Shown here one piece after another: positions 26,026 through 36,211 of a stretch of 64,000 bases of DNA. The translations under genes and the position numbers were made by a program. The DNA lies in contig CATWQA010000006.1 in assembly GCA_958352815.1 (NCBI GenBank), positions 16,455-80,454 of the forward strand. The letters run 5' to 3'. The notes under the pieces are model-generated. The model did not search any database. It saw only the letters and a list, made by a program, of their open reading frames with translations, and was not told the DNA's origin. Origin of the DNA: an uncultured Eubacteriales bacterium. GTDB lineage: Bacteria > Bacillota > Clostridia > Monoglobales > Monoglobaceae. Within the stretch, counting starts at the first letter, position 1. Each line of letters opens with the position of its first letter.

Positions 26026-28059
26026 ATGGTTAGAAAAAAAGGAATTACAATTGTCGCTCTATTGCTTATGTTGATGGCTGTGATTGCAGTACTATATGTT
26101 TGGAAATATAGTTTTGAATATCAACATGAATATGAGGAATATGATGGTCAGAAAATTATCTTTACCGAAGATGATGAATACAATTCTCATTCAGGTACCG
26201 AAATCATATGTAAAAGCAAATCAATATTGTGCAATGGCAGCGGAGCATATTCGGTAGACAAGACGTTATATATAACCTCAGGAGGGGTTTATACCATAGA
26301 GGGAGAACTTGAAAATATAGTTGTCCGGTCAGGTGATGAAAAACCGGTTATAATGCGTTTAAATAATGTCAGTATTGAATCTCACGTTGAACCCCCGATT
26401 TATATTTATAAAGCTTCAAAATTTGTACTCTCATCAACAAAAGACAGTGTGAATTACGTTACGGACAAGCGCCGACAACTTAGCGAACAAAACATACAGT
26501 CGTCTATATATTCTGCAGCAGATCTCACTCTTAACGGAGAAGGCAAAACCGTAATACAGAGTAATTACAGGGATGCGGTGACTACTGAAAATACATTAAA
26601 GATTGTTTCAGGTGACTGGGATATATTCGCTGAAGATGACGGCATTAGTGGTAGGATTGTTTTTCAAAAAGACGGAAACGTAGTTTGTTCGACTATAGGT
26701 GATGCTGTAAAAAGCGATAAGAAAAACAATAAGGGTCTAATTGTTTTAAAAGGGGGCAAGCTCATTACCAACAGTCAAGGAGACGGCGTCTTTTCAAGCG
26801 GGAATATTTATGCCGACGGAGCAGAAATTAATATACAAAGTACTATACCGGATTTATCAAAAATTGATACTTCATCACAAAATATACCCAGTACAAAGGG
26901 AATAAAGTCTGACAAAGGTATATATGTAGACGGTGGTAGCATTACCACAGATACATCGGATGATTCGTTGCATGCAGGAGAGATAATCCATGTATATAAT
27001 GGTGAATTGACACTTGCGTCCGGAGACGATGCAATACATTGCGATGGGGATGTGTACTTTGACAATGTGAATTTATCAATCACTGATTGCTACGAGGGTA
27101 TTGAAGGAGCCTACATAGAAATTAACGGTGGAAAATATCATATTATTGCGGAAGATGATGGCATAAACGCCACAGGCGAAGCATCAATGTCAGCACTGCA
27201 AGAGGGAGATGATATGCCGCCCGATGACGGACAGGGAAACCAAAATATGGAAGCTCCTCCGGCAATACCTGAAAATGAAACCGAAATAACCAAAACAGCA
27301 TTTGTGTTTAACGACGGCGATTTATATATTGAAGGCGGCGGCGACGGTATAGATATTAATGGCTCCGCAGAAGTAAACGGAGGAAGTGTTGAAACATACT
27401 GTATGAAGGACGGTCCCGAGGAAGCGTTTGATTTTGACGGGGAATTATATATAAACGGCGGAGTTGTTTTCGGCGCGGGAAATGCAAATATGTTTAAATT
27501 GCCAAATGAGCATTCAAAGGCGAAAAATTTGGTATGTTATATGGATCAAACTTATAGAAACGGCGGAGAACTTGTGATAGAGGACTCATCGGGAGAAGTA
27601 ATTGAGCATCACGAATTGACAGGTTCGCTCGGAATTGTTATTGCATACGGTGATAAGATTAAATCGGGCGAAACATACACGGTTAAAATGAATGAAAAGA
27701 TGTTGGGAACAGCAACTATTCAAGGAACGAATACCGTTATCAAACCTGAGTCGGCATCGGCAGCTGCGGGAGCAGCCGGAGGAGGCGCTCCCGGCGGACC
27801 TCCTCCTATGGGAGCGGATGGCAGACCTCTTGAACCGCCTCCCGATGGCCCCGGCGGACCGGGTGGTCCGCCTGATGAACCCGGAGGAGCACCACCTGAC
27901 AAACCGGACGGTGAACAGTTTGGAACTGAACAGACAATACAGAATGTTCAAGAGGCAGGTAATGAAAATGCATTGAACTTGTTGTATTTGTCTGCTCCCG
28001 GTAGTATTTTATTGATTGTTTGCATGATATTTGTGAAGTTAATTAAAAGAAAATTTTAA
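26026..28059 (+). CDS. Membrane-anchored carbohydrate-binding beta-helix protein (Cthe_2159 family)
   Basis: A 677-residue protein of the Cthe_2159 type, a right-handed beta-helix family whose clostridial founder binds acidic polysaccharide. One membrane segment is at the N-terminus (ITIVALLLMLMAVIAVLYVW) and another at the C-terminus (PGSILLIVCMIFVKLIKRKF). Between them lie repeated strands such as VYITSGGVYTIEGELEN, GLIVLKGGKLITNSQGDGVF and VYFDNVNLSITDCYEGIEGA. Residues about 580-630 are an extreme Pro/Gly-rich linker. Third gene of the operon; it likely displays a surface glycan-binding face. Confidence 0.88.
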   Translation: MVRKKGITIVALLLMLMAVIAVLYVWKYSFEYQHEYEEYDGQKIIFTEDDEYNSHSGTEIICKSKSILCNGSGAYSVDKTLYITSGGVYTIEGELENIVVRSGDEKPVIMRLNNVSIESHVEPPIYIYKASKFVLSSTKDSVNYVTDKRRQLSEQNIQSSIYSAADLTLNGEGKTVIQSNYRDAVTTENTLKIVSGDWDIFAEDDGISGRIVFQKDGNVVCSTIGDAVKSDKKNNKGLIVLKGGKLITNSQGDGVFSSGNIYADGAEINIQSTIPDLSKIDTSSQNIPSTKGIKSDKGIYVDGGSITTDTSDDSLHAGEIIHVYNGELTLASGDDAIHCDGDVYFDNVNLSITDCYEGIEGAYIEINGGKYHIIAEDDGINATGEASMSALQEGDDMPPDDGQGNQNMEAPPAIPENETEITKTAFVFNDGDLYIEGGGDGIDINGSAEVNGGSVETYCMKDGPEEAFDFDGELYINGGVVFGAGNANMFKLPNEHSKAKNLVCYMDQTYRNGGELVIEDSSGEVIEHHELTGSLGIVIAYGDKIKSGETYTVKMNEKMLGTATIQGTNTVIKPESASAAAGAAGGGAPGGPPPMGADGRPLEPPPDGPGGPGGPPDEPGGAPPDKPDGEQFGTEQTIQNVQEAGNENALNLLYLSAPGSILLIVCMIFVKLIKRKF

Positions 28060-28087
28060 ATTAGCGTAAGAAAAGGAGATGAAAGAA

Positions 28088-28288
28088 ATGAAATCAAAGA
28101 TAGCGGCATTACTTTTATCAATTTTCCTTGGTGAATTGGGGATTGATAGATTTTATCTGGGATATGTCGGGACAGGAATTTTGAAACTTATTACAGCGGG
28201 CGGTTTCGGTGTTTGGTGGCTTATTGATATTATATTGATTGCCGCAGGCGTATTGCGTCCCGCTAACGGCGGCGTATATGCAAACTGA
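28088..28288 (+). CDS. TM2 domain protein
   Basis: A 66-residue membrane protein. The TM2 signature is clear: LSIFLGELGIDRFYLGYVG, then GILKLITAGGFGVWWLIDII, giving two helices joined by a short turn. ATG 28088 sits 9 nt after AAGGAG; the in-frame ATG at 28079 abuts the ribosome site. Part of the operon between the beta-helix protein and a lipoprotein. Role unknown. Confidence 0.9.
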   Translation: MKSKIAALLLSIFLGELGIDRFYLGYVGTGILKLITAGGFGVWWLIDIILIAAGVLRPANGGVYAN

Positions 28289-28303
28289 GGAGGGAGAAGA
28301 GAA

Positions 28304-30058
28304 ATGAAAAGAAAATTTGCAGGAATTGTCTGCTTAATACTTACTGTAAGTATTCTTGCGGGCTGCGGCGTGCTTACTGACAGAAGAAACTACAACTTTA
28401 ATAAAGACGGAATACCCATTACGGACAGTGATGGAAAAGAGGTTGTTGTTGAAGTTATAAATAATAAAAACAAAACTGCAGAAGTTTATTTTGACGCAAC
28501 GGACGGTATGAGAGAGATAATTGCAGATGGAATTGTTCAGGGAATAGTTCAGGATAGCGTTGACGCAATAACCAAAACATGGAATGATGTGACGTCTTCT
28601 TTGTATACGGTTGATGCAGACAGTATCGATCCGCAATCAAGCGTATCGATAATAAATAATCTTTCGGCTATTACATATGCAGGAACATCAAACGACACAT
28701 TAATCCGTGCGGTGGAACATGAACCCAATAAGTCTAATGAAAAAGTTATAGACCCGAGAATAAAGATTATTGTTACGGATTTGAGAAGTCAGCTTCAGGA
28801 TTATCAGACCTTGGCAGCAACTTTGGCAAAAGACTTAATGGAGGAGAATAAGTCTTTTGCTGTCATATCTGTAAAAACGCAAAAACCATTCTTTATTTTT
28901 GCGATCGGAGCTCTTAATGATTTGTCTAAATATTTGAATGAGTTTTATGCAATGCCGAATATCGTTATGTTTAATCCGAATATGAACTGGAATACTGCCG
29001 ATCAGGAGCGCAATATCAACTGTAAAATTTATGCTCAAAACGGTGGTATTGAAGGTGTTGACTTTGATAATATACAGATAAGGGAACAGGGCACTTATCT
29101 GTCAGGCGGCGATGGGGATGTTCCTCCGCCCCCTCCGGAGGGAGAAGTGTTGGGTGGTTCAAACGAGGCTCCGCCTCAGGGAGCCCCGGGCGGACAGCCT
29201 CCGCAGGGAAATCCCGGAGCTCCCGGTGGCATGTCCGGAAATTCAATGTTCAAAGAAGACCTTACGGGAAGTTTCACTATCTTAAGACCTGATTATGCTC
29301 CGGAATATCTAAAAACAGATATAGAAGGAACCGCAAACTTCTGTCCTGAAGATTATCCTAACGCGGTAATTCCGATTAGCAGAACTGTGGACGTTGAAGT
29401 GCCGGAAGGCGTTAATGAAGAAGACTTAAAGATTGATAATATTCATTACTTGGGCTTTAAATCTTTGTTGTGGTCAGGCTCCGATTATCTGGAACAGATT
29501 GACGGAAAGGTTTCGGGAAAGATTAAATTCACAATTCCGTTTGTTTCAATTGATCAAATTCAGTTGACAGATTTACAATTCGAGTCAAGCACGGAATACT
29601 ATGATGCAAATAAGAGTGACGGTGAATTTTATGACAGCGATAGAAAAGTGAAAAATAATATAGAAGTTGCATTTGCAAACAACACCGGTCCCACGGATAG
29701 CGTGTGGAGAATAGATAATCAGGACAAAACAGTTATGGTTAATATTTATGTTACAGATTTGCTTGAATTGCCTTATGCAACAAAACTCGATATTACCATA
29801 GGTGCGACAGATCCGGGTAAAATGCCGGTATGGGCTCAAAGCTGGTCGCAGATGGCTGAATTTAAAAATCTACAGAATTTTATATCACTTTTGAATGATT
29901 ATAATACAAAGGATAATAAATACGAGGAAACGGTAACGGTTTACGTTATGGCAGGCGATAAGGAACTGGACGGGGAGATATCTTGTGAACCGTTTATGGT
30001 ACCCGGAATGTCATATGGTAAAAGTGAAGGGGATATTATCCCCGGTGGTGAACAATAA
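28304..30058 (+). CDS. Lipoprotein of unknown function with Pro/Gly-rich linker
   Basis: A 584-residue lipoprotein: lipobox LAGC, Cys 21. The N-terminal half (about 55-265) has alternating strands and helices, with YFDATDGMREIIADG and IKIIVTDLRSQLQDY, possibly an alpha/beta domain. Residues about 268-312 are Pro/Gly-rich (PPPPPEGEVLGG, GAPGGQPPQGNPGAPGG) and resemble the linker of the carbohydrate-binding protein upstream. The C-terminal half looks beta-rich. No family is recognised. It probably lies outside the membrane together with the beta-helix protein. Confidence 0.85.
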   Translation: MKRKFAGIVCLILTVSILAGCGVLTDRRNYNFNKDGIPITDSDGKEVVVEVINNKNKTAEVYFDATDGMREIIADGIVQGIVQDSVDAITKTWNDVTSSLYTVDADSIDPQSSVSIINNLSAITYAGTSNDTLIRAVEHEPNKSNEKVIDPRIKIIVTDLRSQLQDYQTLAATLAKDLMEENKSFAVISVKTQKPFFIFAIGALNDLSKYLNEFYAMPNIVMFNPNMNWNTADQERNINCKIYAQNGGIEGVDFDNIQIREQGTYLSGGDGDVPPPPPEGEVLGGSNEAPPQGAPGGQPPQGNPGAPGGMSGNSMFKEDLTGSFTILRPDYAPEYLKTDIEGTANFCPEDYPNAVIPISRTVDVEVPEGVNEEDLKIDNIHYLGFKSLLWSGSDYLEQIDGKVSGKIKFTIPFVSIDQIQLTDLQFESSTEYYDANKSDGEFYDSDRKVKNNIEVAFANNTGPTDSVWRIDNQDKTVMVNIYVTDLLELPYATKLDITIGATDPGKMPVWAQSWSQMAEFKNLQNFISLLNDYNTKDNKYEETVTVYVMAGDKELDGEISCEPFMVPGMSYGKSEGDIIPGGEQ

Positions 30059-30086
30059 ATTAAATAAATGATAAGGAGAAATAGAT

Positions 30087-30545
30087 ATGAATAAAAGTAT
30101 TGGAAGAACAATTTTATGGGCGGTTATTTCATTCGTAATATTTGCGGTAATAGGAATTATATTGTACGGCGTAGTATTCTCTAATGTAAAGACGGAGGGC
30201 ACCAACGGATTGCTGCGTCCCTTTAAAAATATTTGGAGAAATGCATGGGCAGTGTTTTATTATGTAAGTCTTGTTATCAGCCTTGTGTATACAGTGATTT
30301 TAATGCTGATTTTAAACATGTACGGCGGAGGCAGCAGCATTAACTGGTTAATTAACATATTTGTACTCGCCGCCATCGGAGCGACTATAGGAATGACCTT
30401 TATGGTGCTTGCACCGGAGAAGAGCAATACCCTTGGGTTTATAGCAGCAATAGCTAATTCCCTGCAAGGAGTAGGCGTTTTCTTTATAACAACCCTGTTC
30501 GTCCCGGGGACGTGGACGAAGTACAATCCCTTGGGTCAGCTGTAA
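30087..30545 (+). CDS. Four-helix membrane protein of unknown function
   Basis: A 152-residue protein with four membrane segments (about 8-30, 55-80, 88-110, 122-142), separated by FSNVKTEGTNGLLRPFKNIWR and short loops. AAGGAG precedes ATG 30087. It lies between the lipoprotein and the tubulin-like gene and could be a membrane adaptor. No family recognised. Confidence 0.82.
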   Translation: MNKSIGRTILWAVISFVIFAVIGIILYGVVFSNVKTEGTNGLLRPFKNIWRNAWAVFYYVSLVISLVYTVILMLILNMYGGGSSINWLINIFVLAAIGATIGMTFMVLAPEKSNTLGFIAAIANSLQGVGVFFITTLFVPGTWTKYNPLGQL

Positions 30546-30616
30546 GATGAAGAAGGGCATATTAGAGCAAAACGAGCATCGACAGTGAATTGTGTTAAAT
30601 AGAGAGGAGAAAAATT

Positions 30617-32182
30617 ATGGGAAGATGTTTTGTTATATCGGTTGGAGGTACGGGCTCTCGGGTTATGAGAGCTCTAACCCACTTAAAGGCTGCGGGCGTA
30701 TTCAGAGATAATGAAAGACCGGAAAATGATATACATATAATGACGGTGGATTCCGACGGCGCAAATGCAGAGTCCACGGTTAGACTTATCGAACGTTATA
30801 TAGAGCTCAGCGACTGTTTTTCTGTTGAAGAAATGTCTCAGCAGAGCTGGACTCCCCTAGACAGACAAGGAACGCTGACGGATATCTTGTGCCCGAGAGA
30901 TGGGCGCAAAGAGTTTGAAAACGGCAGCGACGGTGAGAAGTTGTATAAATTTTTATATTCACCCAAGGAAAGAGGAGTGGAGAGATGCATTTTAAGAGAT
31001 GACGAAAGACAAGTTTTAGAACTCGAAGGAGGCTTCTATTCACATACGTCTATCGGCTCGTATTTTATGACAAAGGATATTCATCAATTAAATGACGGTA
31101 CGGGAAATTTCACCTTTACAAATGATGACTGGAGAAGGTATTTTGCAAATGTTAATACCGATGAGGATAAGGTTATAATCATTTGCTCTATGTTTGGCGG
31201 CACGGGCGCGTCCGGCGTTGCGCCTCTCGCCAAGGCTATAAGAGAGGTCTATCCCGATATGCAGATAGCGGGAGTATTTTTGGAGCCCTATTTTAAGACA
31301 ACAAGAAACGGCGCTGTGGAAGTAAACGATATAGTTAATTCAAGTGATTTTGGCGTAAAATGCAAAATCGCTATGGACTATTATTCCGAGCAAAAGTTCT
31401 GCGGTGATACGAGAAATCCTGAGACGGTGTTCACCCAGATGTATTTTTTGGGAGAGGATCTGGATAAGCTTGACCAGGTTCCCCATGTCATCGACGGAAG
31501 AGATCAGAAAAACCCGCCTAACATGATAGAGATATATGCGTCCTTGGCTGTTATTGATTATATGACAAGAAAGCACCCCAGAAGGAATGAAATTACAGAT
31601 ACGGAAGTGTTTATTGGTCTGAGAAAATTAGACAGAGAAGGACGGGAGAGGGTCTCGCCCCAATTTATGAATGCCAAATACGGCATATACAATCATTTGG
31701 CAGATTTCTTGTTCTTCAGTATATTCTATACCAGATTTATGTATGAGCCCATAAGAGATAACAGAGATGTTGTGGAAAGAGCAAACAGATGGCTCTTGGA
31801 TGATTATAATTTAGATATTAGGTTAAATGAGACTATGAACGAATACTGTAATGATTTTATTGCTTGGGTAGAGGAAACCGTGCGAAGAAACAGACAGACA
31901 AGAGGATGGTTTTTAAGGGCTGTGGAAAGAATTCCGGCTGACGGAGCAAATCCGCTGCTTAAATGTCGGGCTTTTGATGAGGTTGCAGTTCCGAAGGAAG
32001 GAAGAGGTTTGGCGGGGCACGAAGCCTATGTGAACAGCAAGGGCGATAAGTGGAAGACGAGAAGTATACGTATGGAGTATATTTATCAAAAGCTATCTAA
32101 TCAGAAAAAACCAAAATCAAAGAAACCGTATAGCAGCTTAATACAGGATATTATGTCGATTATTCAAAACGGAGAAATTTAA
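30617..32182 (+). CDS. Tubulin-like GTPase (Tubulin_2-type)
   Basis: A 521-residue protein with the marks of the bacterial tubulin-like family. The N-terminus CFVISVGGTGSRVMRALTHL (residues 4-23) matches the first phosphate loop, and IICSMFGGTGASGVAPLAKA (188-207) is the glycine-rich tubulin signature GGTGxSG. A further strand IMTVDSDGAN follows the first loop, as in FtsZ/tubulin. About 200 C-terminal residues are not recognised and end in a basic tail. GAGAGGAG precedes ATG 30617. It lies 13 bp before the actin-like ATPase gene, so the two are probably made together. Polymer formation is an inference. Confidence 0.8.
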   Translation: MGRCFVISVGGTGSRVMRALTHLKAAGVFRDNERPENDIHIMTVDSDGANAESTVRLIERYIELSDCFSVEEMSQQSWTPLDRQGTLTDILCPRDGRKEFENGSDGEKLYKFLYSPKERGVERCILRDDERQVLELEGGFYSHTSIGSYFMTKDIHQLNDGTGNFTFTNDDWRRYFANVNTDEDKVIIICSMFGGTGASGVAPLAKAIREVYPDMQIAGVFLEPYFKTTRNGAVEVNDIVNSSDFGVKCKIAMDYYSEQKFCGDTRNPETVFTQMYFLGEDLDKLDQVPHVIDGRDQKNPPNMIEIYASLAVIDYMTRKHPRRNEITDTEVFIGLRKLDREGRERVSPQFMNAKYGIYNHLADFLFFSIFYTRFMYEPIRDNRDVVERANRWLLDDYNLDIRLNETMNEYCNDFIAWVEETVRRNRQTRGWFLRAVERIPADGANPLLKCRAFDEVAVPKEGRGLAGHEAYVNSKGDKWKTRSIRMEYIYQKLSNQKKPKSKKPYSSLIQDIMSIIQNGEI

Positions 32183-32195
32183 GGAGGGGTAATAT

Positions 32196-35100
32196 ATGTC
32201 ACAGCAATATTTGGCAATAACCAACGGCGAAATTGACAATGAGGGAAGAGGCGGCGATGTTTGGGGTAAGTCCACGCTAAGACCGGCGGGAGTCGGCGGA
32301 TCTCTGGATAAAATAGCCACCTTAATTACAGATGAACCAATTGCGAAAAGAGAGAGTCTTACGGTTCCATCTCCTTGGTCAAATGTAATCTCTTTTGATA
32401 TGGTTATGGAGAAACAAAACCGCTATGGTCAGGCACTATATGAAAATACCCGTAATGCTTGGAGAACGCTGATAACCCTTGTTGCGCTCAGAAAAAGAAT
32501 GGACTGGCCTATTGAGCTGAGGACGATAAGATTGAGCGATGCTAAAGCGGGGGAATTAGGTAAGAATCTTCTTAAGCAAATTCCGGCGACCGGAGTGTTT
32601 GGCGCAACAAATGCCGAACAGTGGGAAAGCATCACTTTTATTGAATTGAATGGTGAGGTTATAGGTATCCTTACGCCTACAAGTGTGGTATGCTCAAATA
32701 TATACTATAACAGATTGACAAATGACGAGGCGCTTCAGTGGCTGACGAACAACGGCGTGTTTTATCAAGGCGCGGCGGGAATAAGACGCTATTTTATGGA
32801 CGCCCCGTCGGAGAACACAGATGAAGCTCAATATAATTTTAACGACCCGGTAGCATATATAAATACATTATCTGATGAGAACAAGCTGTATTTGGCTCAG
32901 TGGCTTAATACTTTAAGTCAAATGCTTAATGTTCTTCAAGCTTCGGGTAGGATTATTGCCGAGATAAATGACTTTAAACAAGCAATATCAAACACAAACA
33001 ATACGCTGAGCTATATAGTAGATCCGACTCATTTAACAACGGCAAAGGATATAGTGGAGAACATTCAGGATAATCAGTCAAAAGACGGAGCGCTGCTGGC
33101 TATAGCTTATGAAAAGCTGTCAAACTACAAAATTGATTATGACAGCATTTATGCGGATGACGGGAACATAAAGCCGAGATATGCAAATCTGTTTTTCCGC
33201 ACTGCCATACCTGCGATGCATAACCCCTTTGCGATTAATATTGTTGAAGAAAACGGACGTACGACTATTGCCGCAGCGGTAAGTGACGGCATTGTTATGG
33301 TAAAAGAGGTGAAGGTATCTGCGGCTCTCTGCGAAAGCGGAATTATGGATAACGGAGGCTACGTAAACGCGGCGGACTTTGTTATAAACGGAAAAACCGG
33401 AGAGAACAACAACTATCCCGAGAGAAGAGTAGCCTATATACAGAAATGGCTTAACTTTGTTAATGCTCAAGCCGTGAGGCTAAACGCCGGCAAATTAATG
33501 CAGGATATTGCACAATTTAATGCAGGTATTGTTCTTGATAACAATATGCAGAATGGGGTTAACACCTTAAATAATAGTAATTTTGTGAATTTTGGTATTA
33601 ATGGTGGAGCAAATTCTGTTAAGGAGATATTTGAAAATACTACTCCCTCTATTGACTTAAGAACTCCCCAAATCATAAATAACATATGCCTGGCGAACAC
33701 CACCACGGCGGTCTTTAACGAGAATTCGGTGGGTATAGAAATTTTTAATTTCTATACAAACAATCCGGGGGCAATTGCCATGGTTAAGTCAGACGGTACG
33801 CAGGTAACACCCCTTGCAACGGATAGTATTTTTTGTAATAATATTCTGTATGTGTCTATGGCAGACACCGATAATGAGAAATTTAAATCAGATTGGATAG
33901 ACAGAAGAACATGCAGCGCAGACTGGGTTGAAGACGGTGTGAAGTATGCGGTTTTGTGGCCCCTGCAGGACACGTTTATCAACAGTGTGGATATAGACTC
34001 TATTGTTGGCGTTGATGCGGCAGGTAATCCGATTATCAGCTTTGATTGGAACACCAGAACCGTAAGGATAAACCTCCAATTTGCAGGAGGAGTCGGTATG
34101 ACAACGATAACCTCCAAAGCCTATAATGTGCCGAATGATGAAAACACTCTGGACGCCAGAGATATACCCGGAATATCTATATGGCCGTACATGGAATTCA
34201 GCGACAATGCAAATTGGTGTTCTATTTACCGTTCTGAGGAGCATACCCCGGGCGTTGTTACCGATAATGTAACTGTTGATTTGGCGCCCAACGGCGTTTT
34301 GCCGAATCAAACGTTTAATTACGGCATAGAAAACAATTATGTAAGAATTGTTGAAAACAGGAACAGCATACCCAGGTACGCAAAAATATACAGGAATAAT
34401 ATACCGAATAATTACGGATATATTTTGTTTGAGCGTCCTGAAATGTCCGTACCCATGGCAGCGAACCCATTAAAGATTGCTCTTGACTTCGGAACCTCGG
34501 GCAGCACGGTTTACTATTCGGACGGAGCGAGTGCGGGAAAGGTTGCCTTTGAGGAAATACCCTCCTTTACGCCCATAGCTCACGATAATGATGACAGCGC
34601 AAAGTATCATATACCCGGAAGTGACGGATACAGCCAAAACAACAACTTTTATCCTACTATAATAAGAAAGTCGCTGCCGGTGGGCGCTGCTTTAACATAT
34701 CCTATGCAGTACGGAAATGTTATATACAAATATAAGGATATTGACGATTCTAAGATTACCTCAAACCTAAAGTGGGCGGGAGAAAGAAATTTGTCAAAAT
34801 TCTATCTTTACCAGTTAATGATGCAGACTGCTGTTTTTGCAAAGTATAAGGGTTATAACAATATAAACTTATATGCTACATATCCTGCTGCCTACGGCAA
34901 TGAAAAAATTACTAATTATGGAAACGAGTTGCATACTGTTTTGCAATATATCAGAGCTAACGGTTTTATTAATAATGGCAATAATATCGATAATATAGAT
35001 AACCTGACGAACGTCCTTCCGGGTCAAGAAAATTTCCCTCTTGCGACAGAGGGCGTTTGTGCGGCTAAATTCCTTGCGAATGAGGTGGGAGTACATACTC

Positions 35101-36194
35101 TGGTTATTGATATCGGCGGAGGTTCAACGGACGTATCTCTTTGGAGCAATTTCGGCAACAACCCTATTCCGTTAATGGAGGCATCTGTGGCAACCGCTTC
35201 AAGAGAGAGATTTATAAAGCCGCTGATAACCTTGTTTAAGACGTCTGACGCCTTTAAGCAGCGTATAGTGGAGGAAAACTTAATTCTGGAGGGAAGAGAC
35301 CCGGCAGTATTGCCCATGGAGGTTGAAGCCGGAGTTGAAAGCCTTAACAACCTTTGCAAAGGCGAAGTGGATAAGATCGAACGATACCTTGAGCAGATGC
35401 TCATATCTCCGATTGAGCATAATATAAGAGATTATGTGGTTAATTCGTTAAACACCGATGACAGAGATAAGTTTATAAAGCGCGTAACGGCGGGCTTTTA
35501 TTCGCTGCTGTTTTATTCAATAAAGTCAGGCATGGCACAGCTGAGGGAAGCGGAGCAGGAAGGAAAAAATGCCATGGGTGCTCAATTTAGAGGCACTTTG
35601 CAGATAAAGCTTGCAGGAAACGGAGCTAAGATGTGGAACTGGCTTCCGAACAGGGCTCTTATCATGCAGAAGGCAAGGGATATATTGGAGCGCACCGGTA
35701 TAGCCTTTGATATAGGCGGAATCACCGTGTCGGCTGCAAATGTTGCAAAAACAGAGGCGGTACAGGGGCTTATTGAATACGCAAATGCCCCCGGCGGATG
35801 GAGAAATCCGTCATCCGGCGCAAACAGAGCTGAGCTTAGTGTTGTGGCAGGCGTAAAAGTGAGATTAAATTATAAAGATGTTGCAGGAAATGACGGAACT
35901 ATTGATATTGACACAAACGAAAATCTGGTCGATAACCCCATCCTTAATAACATGATGGAAAATCCCAATCCGCAATACACTCCTACGCGCTGTGTTCCCT
36001 TGGAAGACAAGGAGAATAATTTTATTGATGAATTTATCGGAGATTTGTGGGGCGCTGCGGGATTGATAGGAGATACCAAGCCACAAGAGCTGAGAATGCC
36101 GGCGGTTGTTGATATGGTGACTACTATAAAAAATAAGGATTGGACTTCGCCATTCTTCCCGTTGATAGCCGCAATAGTTGATCAGATAAACTAA
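32196..36194 (+). CDS. Giant protein with C-terminal actin/Hsp70-like ATPase domain
   Basis: A 1332-residue protein without signal peptide or membrane segment. About residues 757-1250 form an actin-like ATPase: phosphate-1 motif KIALDFGTSGSTVYY, a connecting region with YATYPAAYG, phosphate-2 motif LVIDIGGGSTDVSLW at about 967, and a C-terminal KLAGNGAKMWNW segment like the adenosine motif. The first ~750 residues, rich in Asn and mixed alpha/beta, are not recognised; the very N-terminus (residues 1-110) looks basic and partly disordered. AAGGAGGGG precedes ATG 32196. Partnered with the tubulin-like GTPase. Family unnamed to my knowledge. Confidence 0.8.
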   Translation: MSQQYLAITNGEIDNEGRGGDVWGKSTLRPAGVGGSLDKIATLITDEPIAKRESLTVPSPWSNVISFDMVMEKQNRYGQALYENTRNAWRTLITLVALRKRMDWPIELRTIRLSDAKAGELGKNLLKQIPATGVFGATNAEQWESITFIELNGEVIGILTPTSVVCSNIYYNRLTNDEALQWLTNNGVFYQGAAGIRRYFMDAPSENTDEAQYNFNDPVAYINTLSDENKLYLAQWLNTLSQMLNVLQASGRIIAEINDFKQAISNTNNTLSYIVDPTHLTTAKDIVENIQDNQSKDGALLAIAYEKLSNYKIDYDSIYADDGNIKPRYANLFFRTAIPAMHNPFAINIVEENGRTTIAAAVSDGIVMVKEVKVSAALCESGIMDNGGYVNAADFVINGKTGENNNYPERRVAYIQKWLNFVNAQAVRLNAGKLMQDIAQFNAGIVLDNNMQNGVNTLNNSNFVNFGINGGANSVKEIFENTTPSIDLRTPQIINNICLANTTTAVFNENSVGIEIFNFYTNNPGAIAMVKSDGTQVTPLATDSIFCNNILYVSMADTDNEKFKSDWIDRRTCSADWVEDGVKYAVLWPLQDTFINSVDIDSIVGVDAAGNPIISFDWNTRTVRINLQFAGGVGMTTITSKAYNVPNDENTLDARDIPGISIWPYMEFSDNANWCSIYRSEEHTPGVVTDNVTVDLAPNGVLPNQTFNYGIENNYVRIVENRNSIPRYAKIYRNNIPNNYGYILFERPEMSVPMAANPLKIALDFGTSGSTVYYSDGASAGKVAFEEIPSFTPIAHDNDDSAKYHIPGSDGYSQNNNFYPTIIRKSLPVGAALTYPMQYGNVIYKYKDIDDSKITSNLKWAGERNLSKFYLYQLMMQTAVFAKYKGYNNINLYATYPAAYGNEKITNYGNELHTVLQYIRANGFINNGNNIDNIDNLTNVLPGQENFPLATEGVCAAKFLANEVGVHTLVIDIGGGSTDVSLWSNFGNNPIPLMEASVATASRERFIKPLITLFKTSDAFKQRIVEENLILEGRDPAVLPMEVEAGVESLNNLCKGEVDKIERYLEQMLISPIEHNIRDYVVNSLNTDDRDKFIKRVTAGFYSLLFYSIKSGMAQLREAEQEGKNAMGAQFRGTLQIKLAGNGAKMWNWLPNRALIMQKARDILERTGIAFDIGGITVSAANVAKTEAVQGLIEYANAPGGWRNPSSGANRAELSVVAGVKVRLNYKDVAGNDGTIDIDTNENLVDNPILNNMMENPNPQYTPTRCVPLEDKENNFIDEFIGDLWGAAGLIGDTKPQELRMPAVVDMVTTIKNKDWTSPFFPLIAAIVDQIN

Positions 36195-36211
36195 TTCGGA
36201 GGTTAAGTAAT

